From: Cobetia sp. L2A1
Lineage (GTDB): Bacteria; Pseudomonadota; Gammaproteobacteria; Pseudomonadales; Halomonadaceae
DNA: 64,000 nucleotides
Direction of reading: 5' to 3'
NCBI RefSeq assembly: GCF_009796845.1
Contig: NZ_CP047025.1
Coordinates: 868,001 to 932,000 of the forward strand
Position numbers and translations under genes: made by a program. Below are positions 36,161-45,239 of this stretch, one piece after another (the stretch's first letter is position 1; every line of letters starts with the position of its first letter). The notes under the pieces are model-generated. The model saw only the letters and a list, made by a program, of their open reading frames with translations, searched no databases and had not been told where the DNA came from.

Positions 36161-36915
36161 TGCTCGCTTCGTGATTCCAGGCCACAGGGCAGCTGCAGAT
36201 AGCTGGCAGCACGCTCGGCTGCATGTCGACTGTCGCTCATGTCGTCTCGCAACCAGGGCACTACTCCTAGACACGGGACTCTTAGCGTGCGTGATAGCGT
36301 TGCCATGTTGTCTTCACTGACTTCGATATCGGCTTCGAGATGATTGATGACATAGCCCGCTATTTCGAGGCCATCGCGCTCGATAGCTTCCAGCGTCAGG
36401 CGAGCATGATTGATACAGCCGAGTCTCAATCCCACCACTAGAATTACCGGCAACCCGAGTTGGATGGCCAGGTCAGAGAAGTCTTCCACATCGTTTAGGG
36501 GCACTCGCCATCCACCAGCGCCTTCCACCAACGTAAAGTCGCGCGATGCCGTGATCATCTGATGGCGGATATGCGTCTCTATGGCAGCCGCCTCAAGTAC
36601 CACGCCGGCCTGACGCGCTGCGATATGTGGTGCTATGGCGGGAGCGAAGCGCCAAGGGTTGATGGCTTCATAATCCACTGGTGGTGTGCACTGTGCCTGT
36701 AATGACAGGGCATCGGCATTGACCAGCCCATCGTGATTCTCGAAGCAGTCCGACGCCACGGGCTTCAAGCCTTGAGTCGTAAGGCCACGCATACGTGCAC
36801 GTGCCAATAACGCGCTGGCGATGAAGGTCTTGCCGATTTCGGTATCGGTACCGGTGACGAAAGCGGCGATACCATGACTGGTGGAGGAGGGAGAGGAGAT
36901 ACCCTGAAGGGACAT
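36145..36915 (-). CDS. bioD: dethiobiotin synthetase
   Basis: A 256-residue ATP-dependent enzyme that closes the ureido ring of dethiobiotin from 7,8-diaminopelargonate and CO2. The P-loop is VTGTDTEIGKT near residues 20-30; LKPVASDC and VEGAGGWRVPL are substrate and metal sites. The ATG at 36915 has AAGG 7 bases upstream; a TTG at 36933 is the alternative. It is the last gene of the bio operon, starting 10 bases after bioC ends. The stop codon lies in a tandem repeat. bioA (diaminopelargonate aminotransferase) is not in this window. Confidence 0.95.
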   Translation of the reverse strand: MSLQGISSPSSTSHGIAAFVTGTDTEIGKTFIASALLARARMRGLTTQGLKPVASDCFENHDGLVNADALSLQAQCTPPVDYEAINPWRFAPAIAPHIAARQAGVVLEAAAIETHIRHQMITASRDFTLVEGAGGWRVPLNDVEDFSDLAIQLGLPVILVVGLRLGCINHARLTLEAIERDGLEIAGYVINHLEADIEVSEDNMATLSRTLRVPCLGVVPWLRDDMSDSRHAAERAASYLQLPCGLESRSEHVLED

Positions 36916-36925
36916 TTTGTTGCCT

Positions 36926-37753
36926 TTATGCAAAGTTTATTCGTTTTTCGTTGCCGTAATTGACAGGTTTTTCGAGTATTAGTTCAATGACGCAATAGCT
37001 AACAGGTAACCCCTGTGTGGTGCGAAGTGTCTCATGGCGCGATCGAGCATGCTGTAACTCAGTGCGTAACAGACGGCGGCCAGTGGCCATTTGAGCGCCA
37101 ATGCCCTTGATGGAGCCCATGACGCTAGCGAAGTCAGGATAATGAAAGACATGCTGCTGAGTACGCCATTGACAGGCAAGACCTATTGACGTCGCCAGCG
37201 TGTTGAGGCGCTCTGCAGAGGGAAAGTGGCGCACTGAATCATCGTTGCGTTGCCAGGCGTGCCGTATTTCGCGCAAGGTGCCAGGGCCAAGCGTATTGAT
37301 AAAGGCCATAGCGCCCGGACGTAAGGTGCGAGCGAGTTCACTGAGCCATTTTTCTGGCCTGTCGCACCACTGCACGGCAAGGCTCGAAAATACGAGGTCG
37401 AGGCTGTTGCTTGCCAGTGGTAGTTGTTCGGCATCTCCACGTAACCAGCGAACCCCGTGATGGTCAGTGATGCACTCATGCGCGGCCTTCTGCAGCATGG
37501 CCATCGACAGATCCAGTCCCAGACAGTAGACGAGGGGGTAGCGCGCGGCTAGTGCACGGGTCCAGTGCCCCGGTCCACAGCCTAGATCCAGGACTCGAGA
37601 GTAAGCTGGCAGATGTGAAGGCAATGCCTCGAATAACGTGCGTGCCATCACGTGCTGTGCTTGCGCTAGCGTGATGTAGTCGGCAGCGCCACGATCGAAG
37701 GCCTGTGCAATACGAGTGCGTGCCGGCGGCAGAAGGTTGGGGGTGGCTTGCAT
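36926..37753 (-). CDS. bioC: malonyl-ACP O-methyltransferase
   Basis: A 275-residue SAM-dependent methyltransferase that caps malonyl-ACP to start pimelate synthesis. Motif I is VLDLGCGPGHWTRALA near residue 55; the family also shows IAQAFDRGAADYITLAQAQ at the N-terminus and FSSLAVQWCDRPEKWLSELA. The ATG at 37753 has GGGAG 8 bases upstream and follows the bioH stop by one base, which indicates translational coupling. In this operon it works with bioH, which removes the methyl group later. Confidence 0.93.
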   Translation of the reverse strand: MQATPNLLPPARTRIAQAFDRGAADYITLAQAQHVMARTLFEALPSHLPAYSRVLDLGCGPGHWTRALAARYPLVYCLGLDLSMAMLQKAAHECITDHHGVRWLRGDAEQLPLASNSLDLVFSSLAVQWCDRPEKWLSELARTLRPGAMAFINTLGPGTLREIRHAWQRNDDSVRHFPSAERLNTLATSIGLACQWRTQQHVFHYPDFASVMGSIKGIGAQMATGRRLLRTELQHARSRHETLRTTQGLPVSYCVIELILEKPVNYGNEKRINFA

Positions 37754-37754
37754 G

Positions 37755-38546
37755 TCAGTGGCTCCCATTCTTGCCGGTACCACTCTGATTGCCGCCAGCT
37801 GCCATTCGCTTCAGCAGTGCTTCTGCTATCGCCTCATGATGGCTCACGGGTAGGCAGTGGCCACCATCAAACTCTGTCACATGATGGCCCTGCTCGCGTA
37901 ATACCGCGGTCAAGCCAGGCGCTAGCAGTGGATCATGCTTGCCCAGCCAGAATTCCTCCTGCTGTGAAAGCGCCATGGTCCGGCTGGCGAGTTCAGCCAG
38001 TCCTGCTGACAACACCTTTGGCGAGTGACTCGTCTGTGTGCCGATCAGTGCGCGTAATTGCTTCAGGCAACCAGGGGCATCGGTCTCGCCACTTGCCTGC
38101 CAGCGAAGAAAATGTTGCCAGCTGGCCTCGGGCGAGCGAGTGAAGGCATTGGCGAAGGTCGTCAGCGTATCGGCTGGGAGAGCCGGAAATGTCGTCTGTA
38201 TGTCTGATGGTGATGACTGCACGAAGTGCGGGCCCATCGCCAATGAGATTCTCGCACCAGGTTTTTGCTCTGCTGTCAGCGAAACTGTGAGTGCTTCGGC
38301 GCGCAGAGCACCCAGTGACCATCCTAGCCACAGGCTATGTGCGCCTCCCAATTCTGACAGCAGAGCTGTATTGGTTCTGGATGCTGGGTGCGGCCAATCT
38401 GGCGTCAGAATCTCGAGTGAATGGCCGTGAGGCAGTGGCGAAGCGTGAGCATCAAGGAGAGAAGTGAGGCTCGAGATCAGCGGCTGCCAAACGCGAGCAT
38501 CGACTCCCCAGCCACTGAACAGCACCAGGCGTGTCATCGCGGACAT
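37755..38546 (-). CDS. bioH: pimeloyl-ACP methyl ester carboxylesterase
   Basis: A 263-residue alpha/beta hydrolase that releases pimeloyl-ACP from its methyl ester and so ends the chain-elongation detour. The nucleophile is in LGWSLGAL, the acid probably in GKHDPLLAPG and the histidine in DGGHCLPVSHHEA. Two starts are possible: ATG 38546 with GGGAGAG 5 bases upstream, and ATG 38537, which overlaps the bioF stop as ATGA. The first is preferred for its ribosome site. Confidence 0.9.
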   Translation of the reverse strand: MSAMTRLVLFSGWGVDARVWQPLISSLTSLLDAHASPLPHGHSLEILTPDWPHPASRTNTALLSELGGAHSLWLGWSLGALRAEALTVSLTAEQKPGARISLAMGPHFVQSSPSDIQTTFPALPADTLTTFANAFTRSPEASWQHFLRWQASGETDAPGCLKQLRALIGTQTSHSPKVLSAGLAELASRTMALSQQEEFWLGKHDPLLAPGLTAVLREQGHHVTEFDGGHCLPVSHHEAIAEALLKRMAAGGNQSGTGKNGSH

Positions 38547-39865
38547 GACGTCTCTCCCGCTGATTGCTGTTCTTGTGCAAGTATCTCGGCAAGCGCTTCC
38601 AGTAGCCTATCGACATCTTCTACTTGGTGAGATGCCGAGAAAGTACAGCGTAGACGTGACGTGCCTGGCGGTACCGTTGGTGGCCGAATGGCGGATACCA
38701 GGATGCCGCGCGATCTGAGTGCTCCGCTCCATGCCAGTGCGCGCGCCTCACTCCCCAATAACAGCGGTTGAATCGGTGTGAGTGGGCTATCGATAATGTC
38801 TATACCGGCAGAGGTATCTCCGGTGAGTCCCAGGGATAGCTCTCTCCCTGTGAACAGGCGTTGACAGCCTTTGCGAAACTGCTGGACACGTGCCTGCAAG
38901 TGCGCGCGCCGTTCGGGCTCACGCTCGACGATGTCGAGTGCTGCCAGAGTGGCAGCCGCAACATGCGGTGGTTGTGCCGTAGTGTAGATATAGGGTCGGG
39001 CCAATTGAATCAGGCTTTCGATCAGCGTCTCGCTGCCTGCCACGAAAGCACCAGCGCTACCGAGAGCCTTGCCCAGCGTACCGACTACTATCGGAACCTC
39101 CGCCAACGAGGTCTCACGACTGACTAGCCCCTCGCCCTGTTCTCCCAGCACGCCGATGCCATGAGCATCATCGATCATCAGCCAGGCATCGTGTCGTTGG
39201 CACAATGCGCTTAGACGCTGAATATCGGCACAGTCGCCATCCATGCTGAAGACGCCATCGCTGATCACCAGCCGGTCATCAGCGCGTGAGCGTTCTAGCT
39301 GGCGTTCGAGATCGGCAAGGTCACGATGATGATAGCGCCGTGAACTCACCGAGGTCGTGTTCGATGACGCCAGTCGTGCACCGTCCAGCAGGCTGGCGTG
39401 ATTGAGGCGGTCATGGAATAGATCAAGCGTGCGCCCAGCCGCTCGGGAAGCGCTGGCCAAGGCATCGATGACGCCAAGGTTGGCCATGAAGCCGGTGGAG
39501 AACAGTAGCGCGCGTGGTCGGCCAGTGAGAGTGGCCAGTCGGTGCTCAAGTGCGTGATGTGACCGCTGATGACCATTCACCAGGTGCGCGCTACCACTGC
39601 CGACACCGTACTCACGAGCCGCCGCGCACGCTGCTTCAATTAATGCGGGATGCGCCGCAAGGCCGAGATAGTCGTTGGCTGCGAAATTGAGCAACTCTGA
39701 CGTACTGTCATCGGCAGTGACGAGCCTGATGTGCACGCCCTGGGCCGAGTCGAGTGTCAGGCGCTGACGATAACGGTCAGTCTGCCTGCGAGTAGCGAGC
39801 AGGCTATCCAGGTGCGCGAAACTTGCCTCTGAGTGTTCACTCTGGGCTGAATCAATGGCGTCCAC
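38534..39865 (-). CDS. bioF: 8-amino-7-oxononanoate synthase
   Basis: A 443-residue PLP enzyme of the alpha-oxoamine synthase family, which joins pimeloyl-ACP and alanine. Visible are LNFAANDYLGLAAHPALIEA, FSTGFMANLGVIDALA, DDAHGIGVLGEQGEG and the PLP lysine in GTLGKALGSAGAF. It is about 55 residues longer than E. coli BioF, with extensions at the N-terminus and around residues 45-55. It starts 6 bases after bioB ends and its stop overlaps the start of bioH. Confidence 0.95.
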   Translation of the reverse strand: MDAIDSAQSEHSEASFAHLDSLLATRRQTDRYRQRLTLDSAQGVHIRLVTADDSTSELLNFAANDYLGLAAHPALIEAACAAAREYGVGSGSAHLVNGHQRSHHALEHRLATLTGRPRALLFSTGFMANLGVIDALASASRAAGRTLDLFHDRLNHASLLDGARLASSNTTSVSSRRYHHRDLADLERQLERSRADDRLVISDGVFSMDGDCADIQRLSALCQRHDAWLMIDDAHGIGVLGEQGEGLVSRETSLAEVPIVVGTLGKALGSAGAFVAGSETLIESLIQLARPYIYTTAQPPHVAAATLAALDIVEREPERRAHLQARVQQFRKGCQRLFTGRELSLGLTGDTSAGIDIIDSPLTPIQPLLLGSEARALAWSGALRSRGILVSAIRPPTVPPGTSRLRCTFSASHQVEDVDRLLEALAEILAQEQQSAGETSCPR

Positions 39866-39871
39866 GATGGT

Positions 39872-41077
39872 TCAGACCACCATGCCGCATGGTTTACGTT
39901 CGCGAGCATGTCCATTGCCCGAGGCTGGAGTCGCTTCCTGCGTGGCGTCATAGAACAGACTGCCTTCCACGTTTGTGCGGGCTTGCGCTTCCATGGCGGC
40001 CTTGAGTGCGGCTTCACGCACCTCGTCACTGGCCACTTCGTCGCGCTTTTCAGGGTGCAGGCCGAGACGATTGAACAGCTCGCGGTCACGATTGGCCTGT
40101 GGGTTACCTGTCGTCAGCAGGCGCTCACCGTAGAAGATGGAATTGGCACCGGCGAGGAAGGCCAGTGCTTGAGTAGAGTCATCCATCTGTTCACGGCCGG
40201 CAGAGAGGCGTACATGGCTCTTTGGCATCATGATGCGCGCCACGGCGATGGCACGAATGAACTCGATCGGATCGAGGTCTTCCACATTTTCCAGTGGCGT
40301 ACCCGCGACTTTGACCAACATGTTGATGGGCACGGATTCCGGTTGCGGTTGCAGGTTGGCTAGCTGACGTAATAGGCCTGCGCGGTCGGTGGTAGTCTCG
40401 CCCATGCCAAGAATGCCACCAGAGCACACCTTCATTCCCGCCTCACGTACACTCGCCAGTGTATCGAGACGTTCGCTATAACTGCGCGTCGTGATGATCT
40501 CACCATAATATTCCGGCGAGGTATCCAGGTTGTGGTTGTAGTAGTCAAGACCGGCATCGGCCAGCTTCCTGGCCTGCTGAGTGTCGACCATGCCTAGCGT
40601 CATACAGGTTTCCAGCCCCAGTGCTTTCACCTGACGCACCATCTCGGTAACGACTGCCAGATCACGTTCGCGTGGGCTCTTCCAGGCTGCACCCATGCAG
40701 AAGCGGCTAGCGCCGGCATCCTTGGCTGCCTGCGCCTGTTCGACCACCTTCTGAATCTCCATCAGTTTTTCTTTACCTAACCCAGTGTTGTAGTGACCAG
40801 ACTGTGGGCAGTACTTGCAATCTTCGGGGCAGGCGCCGGTCTTGATGGAGAGCAGGGTGGATATCTGTACGGCATTTACGTCGAAATATTGACGATGTAC
40901 TTGTTGTGCACGGAACAGCAGGTCATTGAAGGGCAAGGCAAGTAGCGCCTCTATCTCTGCGACGCCCCAGTCGTGGCGCACCGGTACATCAGCATCTGTA
41001 CTGGTAAAGGTACGGGCTGCTGTGACGGCTGCTGTATTCGCAGCTTGCGTGTTCACGCGTGAGGCTTCTACGGTCAT
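39872..41077 (-). CDS. bioB: biotin synthase
   Basis: A 401-residue radical-SAM enzyme that inserts sulfur into dethiobiotin. The SAM cluster motif is [19 protein letters not shown]. Further conserved parts are [36 protein letters not shown] and the 2Fe-2S ligand region [10 protein letters not shown]. The N-terminal 35 residues before [14 protein letters not shown] are an Ala/Thr-rich extension, so a later start is conceivable. It heads the bioB-F-H-C-D operon, and two BirA-type operators lie in its upstream region. Confidence 0.96.
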   Translation of the reverse strand: MTVEASRVNTQAANTAAVTAARTFTSTDADVPVRHDWGVAEIEALLALPFNDLLFRAQQVHRQYFDVNAVQISTLLSIKTGACPEDCKYCPQSGHYNTGLGKEKLMEIQKVVEQAQAAKDAGASRFCMGAAWKSPRERDLAVVTEMVRQVKALGLETCMTLGMVDTQQARKLADAGLDYYNHNLDTSPEYYGEIITTRSYSERLDTLASVREAGMKVCSGGILGMGETTTDRAGLLRQLANLQPQPESVPINMLVKVAGTPLENVEDLDPIEFIRAIAVARIMMPKSHVRLSAGREQMDDSTQALAFLAGANSIFYGERLLTTGNPQANRDRELFNRLGLHPEKRDEVASDEVREAALKAAMEAQARTNVEGSLFYDATQEATPASGNGHARERKPCGMVV

Positions 41078-41151
41078 GAGATAGAGATCCTTCTTCAGGC
41101 AGGGCGAGGGCAGCGCAGATCTCTTGATCGGTCCTGTACATTGATCAAGAG

Positions 41152-41180
41152 GTCAACGTTCCTTGTTATCAAAGGTTGAC
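41152..41180. promoter_or_regulatory. BirA-type biotin operator, site 1
   Basis: The inverted repeat GTCAAC-N17-GTTGAC resembles the BirA consensus TTGTnAACC-N14/15-GGTTnACAA. It covers the expected transcription start of the bioB promoter and the region before the comF start. Binding is inferred. Confidence 0.65.
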
Positions 41181-41184
41181 TGAA

Positions 41185-41212
41185 ATGATAGAGTTTTGGC
41201 GAATCCTGTCAA
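41185..41212 (-). promoter_or_regulatory. bioB promoter
   Basis: On the minus strand, TTGACA (41212-41207) and TATCAT (41190-41185) are separated by 16 bases. The -35 hexamer lies inside operator site 2, and site 1 begins just downstream of the -10 hexamer. Confidence 0.65.
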
Positions 41213-42021
41213 CGTTAAGATATTTAAAAGTTGACCAGTGGCGGCTGTCACGGCCGTGTGCCTTTTGCTCGCGCCAGCAGACGGTCGATATCATGGAGGG
41301 AAGCCAGCTCTCGAGCGATGTGCGTTCGTCTGCGATCGTGAGCCACAGTGACTGGTGTGCCGACTGCGATACGATGATTGTCCGCAATCGTCATGCCTGC
41401 CCGTGCTGTGCTGAGCCCATGGCCTCTGCGGCGCTGAGTATGTCGCCCTGTGCACGTTGCCTTCTCGCACCACCCGCCTTTCAGCACACTTTTGCGCCGT
41501 TGCGCTATGAAGGGGTGGTGGCAGGATTGTTTCAGCGCTACAAGGACCAACATCAGCGACGTGCAGGTAGATTGCTGGGACAGCTGATGCAACGTGAACT
41601 GACACCTCTGTGTGAGGCATGGTTGTCGTCGCGTTCCGACGCGTCAGTGATTCTGGTACCGGCAGACAAGCGGCGGCAGCGATTGCGGGGACATGATCCG
41701 CTGGCGGGACTATGCAAAGGGTTGGGGGGAAAGGTGCGCAAGCATCAGCAGAAGACAGTCGCAAGACTGAGAAACGATGACTGCTCTCATGATGATCAGC
41801 GGCTGCGCGGGCGACGCGGACGTCTAAGCGCGCAGCGGGGGCGTTATGACATCATCGGCCCCTTGCCCGACAGCGTCATGCTGATTGATGACGTGATGAC
41901 CAGTGGTGCGACGCTTGATAGCCTGGCCCTGGCATGTCGTCAGGCCGGTGCCCGGGAGGTAGTAGCCTGTGTATTGGCCCGTACGCCGCTATCGACAGCC
42001 GTCGCGGCACTACGGAGTTAA
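41185..42021 (+). CDS. comF: ComF family phosphoribosyltransferase-like protein
   Basis: A 278-residue protein of the ComF/GntX family. The N-terminal half carries paired cysteines typical of its zinc finger (CAFCS, CADC, CPCC, CARC). The C-terminal half is a PRTase fold with VILVPADKRRQRLRGHDPL and VMLIDDVMTSGATLDSL. ComF is needed for DNA uptake in naturally competent bacteria; its enzymatic role is unclear. The ATG at 41185 has AAAGG 9 bases upstream, but BirA operator site 2 then lies within its first codons. It diverges from bioB, as in pseudomonads. Confidence 0.85.
   Translation: MIEFWRILSTLRYLKVDQWRLSRPCAFCSRQQTVDIMEGSQLSSDVRSSAIVSHSDWCADCDTMIVRNRHACPCCAEPMASAALSMSPCARCLLAPPAFQHTFAPLRYEGVVAGLFQRYKDQHQRRAGRLLGQLMQRELTPLCEAWLSSRSDASVILVPADKRRQRLRGHDPLAGLCKGLGGKVRKHQQKTVARLRNDDCSHDDQRLRGRRGRLSAQRGRYDIIGPLPDSVMLIDDVMTSGATLDSLALACRQAGAREVVACVLARTPLSTAVAALRS
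41207..41236. promoter_or_regulatory. BirA-type biotin operator, site 2
   Basis: The inverted repeat TGTCAAC-N16-GTTGACC overlaps the -35 hexamer of the bioB promoter and the first codons of comF. Two operators around one promoter suggest tight repression by biotinyl-AMP-bound BirA. Confidence 0.65.
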
Positions 42022-42145
42022 CGTTTTTTCTCGTATTGCACCCGACTTGGTGATCAATCAGGGAGAAGACTGGCGGTGAGAGGGTCTAATCTCATAGCAT
42101 GCAGGGTCCGGCAGCCGTTTGCTGGTCCATGCCCGAGGAATTGCC

Positions 42146-43243
42146 ATGCCTATTGATCCTGTTTCACCTGCTACCTCGCAATCTTCCGGCACCTCGAGTG
42201 ATATTGATGCGCTATCCAATGGTAATGCCTGGCCGACATCAACCGCTCAGGATGGCCCGGTGGACAAGCGTTTCCACCCTTTTGATGCACTGGCACCTGA
42301 TCGTGTGGTCGCTGCTGTCGAGTCATTAGGATTCTGGTTGCCTGGTGAGCCTTTTGCGCTCAACAGCTACGAGAATCGTGTCTACCATCTGGCCGATGAC
42401 GATCGTCGACGCTGGGTGGCCAAGTTTTATCGTCCTGAGCGCTGGAGCCGTGCACAGATTCTCGAAGAGCATGCCTTTCTGGCTGAGCTTGAGGATGCGG
42501 GTGTGCCCGGGGCTCCCGCCTGGGCGAATGCGGAGGGCGAAACCCTCCATCAATACGAAGGGTTTGATTTCGCGCTGTTTCCTCATGTCGTGGGGCGTGC
42601 ACCAGAACTGGAATCAGCAGAGCATCTGTTTCACTTGGGTGAGCTGATTGGCCAGGTACATGCCATTGGGCGCAAGAGTCAGTTCCAGGCACGTGAAACA
42701 CTGTCTCCTGCCCGTATTCTCGATGAAAGCCGCGAGAGCGTGCTGGCCTCTGACTGGCTAAGCGAGCGTCAGCGCGACAGCTACACGCGTGTGATAGATG
42801 CATTGCATCCGCTGATCGCCGAGCGTAACTGGCCAGCAAGCGCCCTGATTCGTACACACGGCGATTGCCATATCGGCAATATGCTCGGGCGTGACGAGCA
42901 CTTCGCGCTGGTGGATTTCGATGATTGCCTGAGCGCTCCGGCAGTTCAGGATCTCTGGATGCTGCTGACGGGTAGCAGTGATCCTGAGCTGCACATGCAG
43001 CTTTCCGAAGTATTGGAAGGTTATGAGCAGCACTGCGAATTTGACCGAAGTGAGCTCCAATGGATCGAGGCTCTACGTACATTACGCATGGTGCGACATA
43101 GTGCCTGGGTCGTGCGGCGCTGGGCAGACCCCGCCTTTCCGCAGGCCTTCTCGCATGTCGCGAGCCTGGGGTACTGGGACGATCACATCCGTAGCCTTGA
43201 GCAACAACGCGTCGCGCTGGATACGCCACGCTGGCTGGCTTGA
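42146..43243 (+). CDS. srkA: stress response kinase A (YihE/RdoA-type Ser/Thr kinase)
   Basis: A 365-residue kinase of the SrkA group (aminoglycoside-phosphotransferase-like fold). The signature stretches NSYENRVYHLADDDRRRWVA, KFYRPERWSRAQILEEHAFL, the catalytic LIRTHGDCHIGNML and the metal-binding LVDFDDCLSAPAVQDLWMLL match E. coli SrkA, which protects against stress-induced death. About 35 residues of polar leader precede the conserved part. The ATG at 42146 has GAGGAA 5 bases upstream. Catalytic residues look intact. It stands alone between comF and folE. Confidence 0.93.
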   Translation: MPIDPVSPATSQSSGTSSDIDALSNGNAWPTSTAQDGPVDKRFHPFDALAPDRVVAAVESLGFWLPGEPFALNSYENRVYHLADDDRRRWVAKFYRPERWSRAQILEEHAFLAELEDAGVPGAPAWANAEGETLHQYEGFDFALFPHVVGRAPELESAEHLFHLGELIGQVHAIGRKSQFQARETLSPARILDESRESVLASDWLSERQRDSYTRVIDALHPLIAERNWPASALIRTHGDCHIGNMLGRDEHFALVDFDDCLSAPAVQDLWMLLTGSSDPELHMQLSEVLEGYEQHCEFDRSELQWIEALRTLRMVRHSAWVVRRWADPAFPQAFSHVASLGYWDDHIRSLEQQRVALDTPRWLA

Positions 43244-43570
43244 CGAGATTGATCCTCCAATGGGGATCGCGCTTGGATAGTCTGCCAGAGCGAAATGTCA
43301 CCCTCATCGGTTTCCGGTGGGGGTGATGTCGTCATTGAGAAGAGGATATCGCGGGGGATGCTGATGGATATTGAGTGGATCAAGCGGTGAATAGCCAATC
43401 TGGAGTGTGATCAGGCCTGCGCTGACGGCATCCCTGAGGTAGAATCTGCCCCTGACATTGAACGCATAGTTATACAGATTTGTTTAGTTGTTAACTATTG
43501 TATAGCTTATGTGCTTTACCCCTGCTATGCGTGCTCACGTGCGCCCCTGACCGATATCATAGGCAGACGG
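43244..43570. other. 327-bp intergenic region before folE
   Basis: The 3' half (43450-43510) is AT-rich with a small dyad TAGTTGTTAACTA and a possible -10 TATAGC at 43501-43506, a plausible folE promoter area. I see no gene or terminator here. Confidence 0.45.
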
Positions 43571-44122
43571 ATGACCGAAGAGATTGCCAACCACTACCGC
43601 CAGATCATCACCGCGTTAGGTGAAGATCCGCAGCGTGAAGGCTTGCTGGACACCCCGAAACGGGCTGCCAAGGCCATGCAGTTCCTGACGCATGGCTATC
43701 ATCAGTCGCTGGAGGAGATCGTCAACGGCGCCGTCTTTACCTCCGATACTGATGAGATGGTACTGGTCAAGGACATCGAGCTTTACTCGATGTGCGAACA
43801 TCATCTATTGCCTTTCATTGGCAAGTGCCACATCGCCTATTTGCCTGAGGGCAAGGTGCTGGGGTTATCCAAGTTTGCACGTATCGTCGATATGTACTCA
43901 CGTCGGATGCAGATTCAGGAAAATCTGACGAAACAGATTGCCGAAGCTGTCCAGCAGGTGACTGGCGCGCGTGGCGTAGCGGTTGTCGTCGAGGCACGTC
44001 ATATGTGCATGATGATGCGTGGTGTCGAAAAGCAGAATTCCAGCATGAAGACGTCCGTAATGCTGGGTGCTTTCCGCGAAAATCAGCCGACTCGTCAGGA
44101 GTTTTTGACGCTGATCAGCTGA
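43571..44122 (+). CDS. folE: GTP cyclohydrolase I
   Basis: A 183-residue enzyme that converts GTP to 7,8-dihydroneopterin triphosphate, the first step of folate synthesis. Zinc ligands are in MCEHHLLPF and in [11 protein letters not shown]; the [19 protein letters not shown] and [20 protein letters not shown] segments are typical of the type I enzyme. The ATG at 43571 matches the family N-terminus. folX follows after 102 bases, with a small U-less hairpin (CGCCGC/GCGGCG, about 44132-44164) between. Confidence 0.96.
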   Translation: MTEEIANHYRQIITALGEDPQREGLLDTPKRAAKAMQFLTHGYHQSLEEIVNGAVFTSDTDEMVLVKDIELYSMCEHHLLPFIGKCHIAYLPEGKVLGLSKFARIVDMYSRRMQIQENLTKQIAEAVQQVTGARGVAVVVEARHMCMMMRGVEKQNSSMKTSVMLGAFRENQPTRQEFLTLIS

Positions 44123-44224
44123 TGTGAGTATCACGACGCCGCTGCCTTCGGCGGCGTTATCGTGTGAGGGCGCCATCGAGAGCCGTCGATATATGTGCGC
44201 CTTCCCTGATAGGAGTCCCAGTCG

Positions 44225-44629
44225 ATGCCGATGCATGCCCTGCACGATGAACATCTCGATCATGACCTTGCCACCATCCGCATCAAGAACCTGCGGCTGC
44301 GTACTTATATCGGTATCAATGAAGACGAGATCCAGAATCGTCAGGATGTCGTCATCAATGTCGTGATTCGCTACCGCGCCGCGCGTGCGGTGCAGTTCAA
44401 TCACATCAGTGAAGCGCTCAACTACCGCACCATCACCAAGCAACTGATCGCGCATGTCGAGGACGGCCGCTTCGCGTTGCTAGAACGCATGACACGCGAA
44501 GTGCTCGATATCGTGATGGGGCATGAGCAGGTACTGACGGCACAGGTCGAGGTAGATAAACCGCACGCGCTGCGCTTCTCCGATTCAGTCTCCATCACGT
44601 TGTCCGACAGCCGTGAGGTACGCGTCTGA
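44225..44629 (+). CDS. folX: dihydroneopterin triphosphate 2'-epimerase
   Basis: A 134-residue protein of the FolB/FolX fold. It matches FolX rather than FolB in the segments [37 protein letters not shown] and [20 protein letters not shown]. FolX epimerises dihydroneopterin triphosphate to the monapterin form; in Pseudomonas and E. coli this leads to the cofactor of phenylalanine hydroxylase. The ATG has AGGAG 11 bases upstream. It sits next to folE, which makes its substrate. Confidence 0.93.
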   Translation: MPMHALHDEHLDHDLATIRIKNLRLRTYIGINEDEIQNRQDVVINVVIRYRAARAVQFNHISEALNYRTITKQLIAHVEDGRFALLERMTREVLDIVMGHEQVLTAQVEVDKPHALRFSDSVSITLSDSREVRV

Positions 44630-44711
44630 CGTCTATCCGGTGTTTCGAAATTGAAAAACTGTCTCTCGAATACTTGTTTGAATACCAGTATCGAATATCA
44701 GGAGTCGTCAC

Positions 44712-45086
44712 GTGATCGGTGAAATCAAGACCTTCGATGATGATCGCCAGGAAGGCATTATCGTGGACGAGAAGGGCGCAGAACATGTGTTCGATCTAGT
44801 CGGTTGGCGTGGGCGTGGTTTGCCGGGCAGCGGCCTGTCCGTCGACTTTGAACTGCGAGACGGGCGAGCGATGCAGGTCTTCAATGCGCGGGTCAAACAG
44901 CAGAAGGCGCGCAGGAAAATACCCGTTGAGTCGCTCCCCTCTGCCTCACATACGGAGTCAAGCACCTCCACTTTCGTTCGTTCCCTCTCTCGTCTTGGCT
45001 CGCCATGGTTGGCAGGAGCACTGACTGTCCTGTTGCTGATAACCTTGGCAGGGTTGTGGTTGTTGTGTGATGCCCCCACTCATTAG
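44712..45086 (+). CDS. cold-shock-like domain fused to a C-terminal membrane helix
   Basis: A 124-residue protein. The first 65 residues look like a short cold-shock (OB-fold) domain (GEIKTFDDDRQEGIIVDEKG, then HVFDLVGW), though the RNP aromatic residues are poorly kept. A basic linker (KQQKARRKIPVESLP) and a polar stretch lead to one C-terminal helix (AGALTVLLLITLAGLWLL). The start is a GTG with AGGAG 7 bases upstream. It follows folX by 82 bases. A membrane-tethered nucleic-acid binder is a reasonable inference; nothing more is known to me. Confidence 0.7.
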   Translation: MIGEIKTFDDDRQEGIIVDEKGAEHVFDLVGWRGRGLPGSGLSVDFELRDGRAMQVFNARVKQQKARRKIPVESLPSASHTESSTSTFVRSLSRLGSPWLAGALTVLLLITLAGLWLLCDAPTH

Positions 45087-45239
45087 GCTAGCCTTATCCG
45101 TAGCACTTATCAGTAGCATCTGAGGTTCGAGCGTATCGGTAGCGCCTGAAATCCTTGAGTGTTCTATCACTTAGCGCTTTACGTGTTTGATGCTACTGAT
45201 GTCTCGGTCCGACCTGCACGCATGTCTCGGGAGTCCACC

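Noticed and set aside
42360-43307. 315-codon open frame on the minus strand opposite srkA
   Set aside because: Low-complexity Arg/His/Pro-rich translation typical of an antisense shadow; srkA matches its family throughout.
44132-44164. Hairpin between folE and folX as a terminator
   Set aside because: The stem is short and interrupted and no U-tract follows, so I do not call a terminator; it may be a weak processing site.
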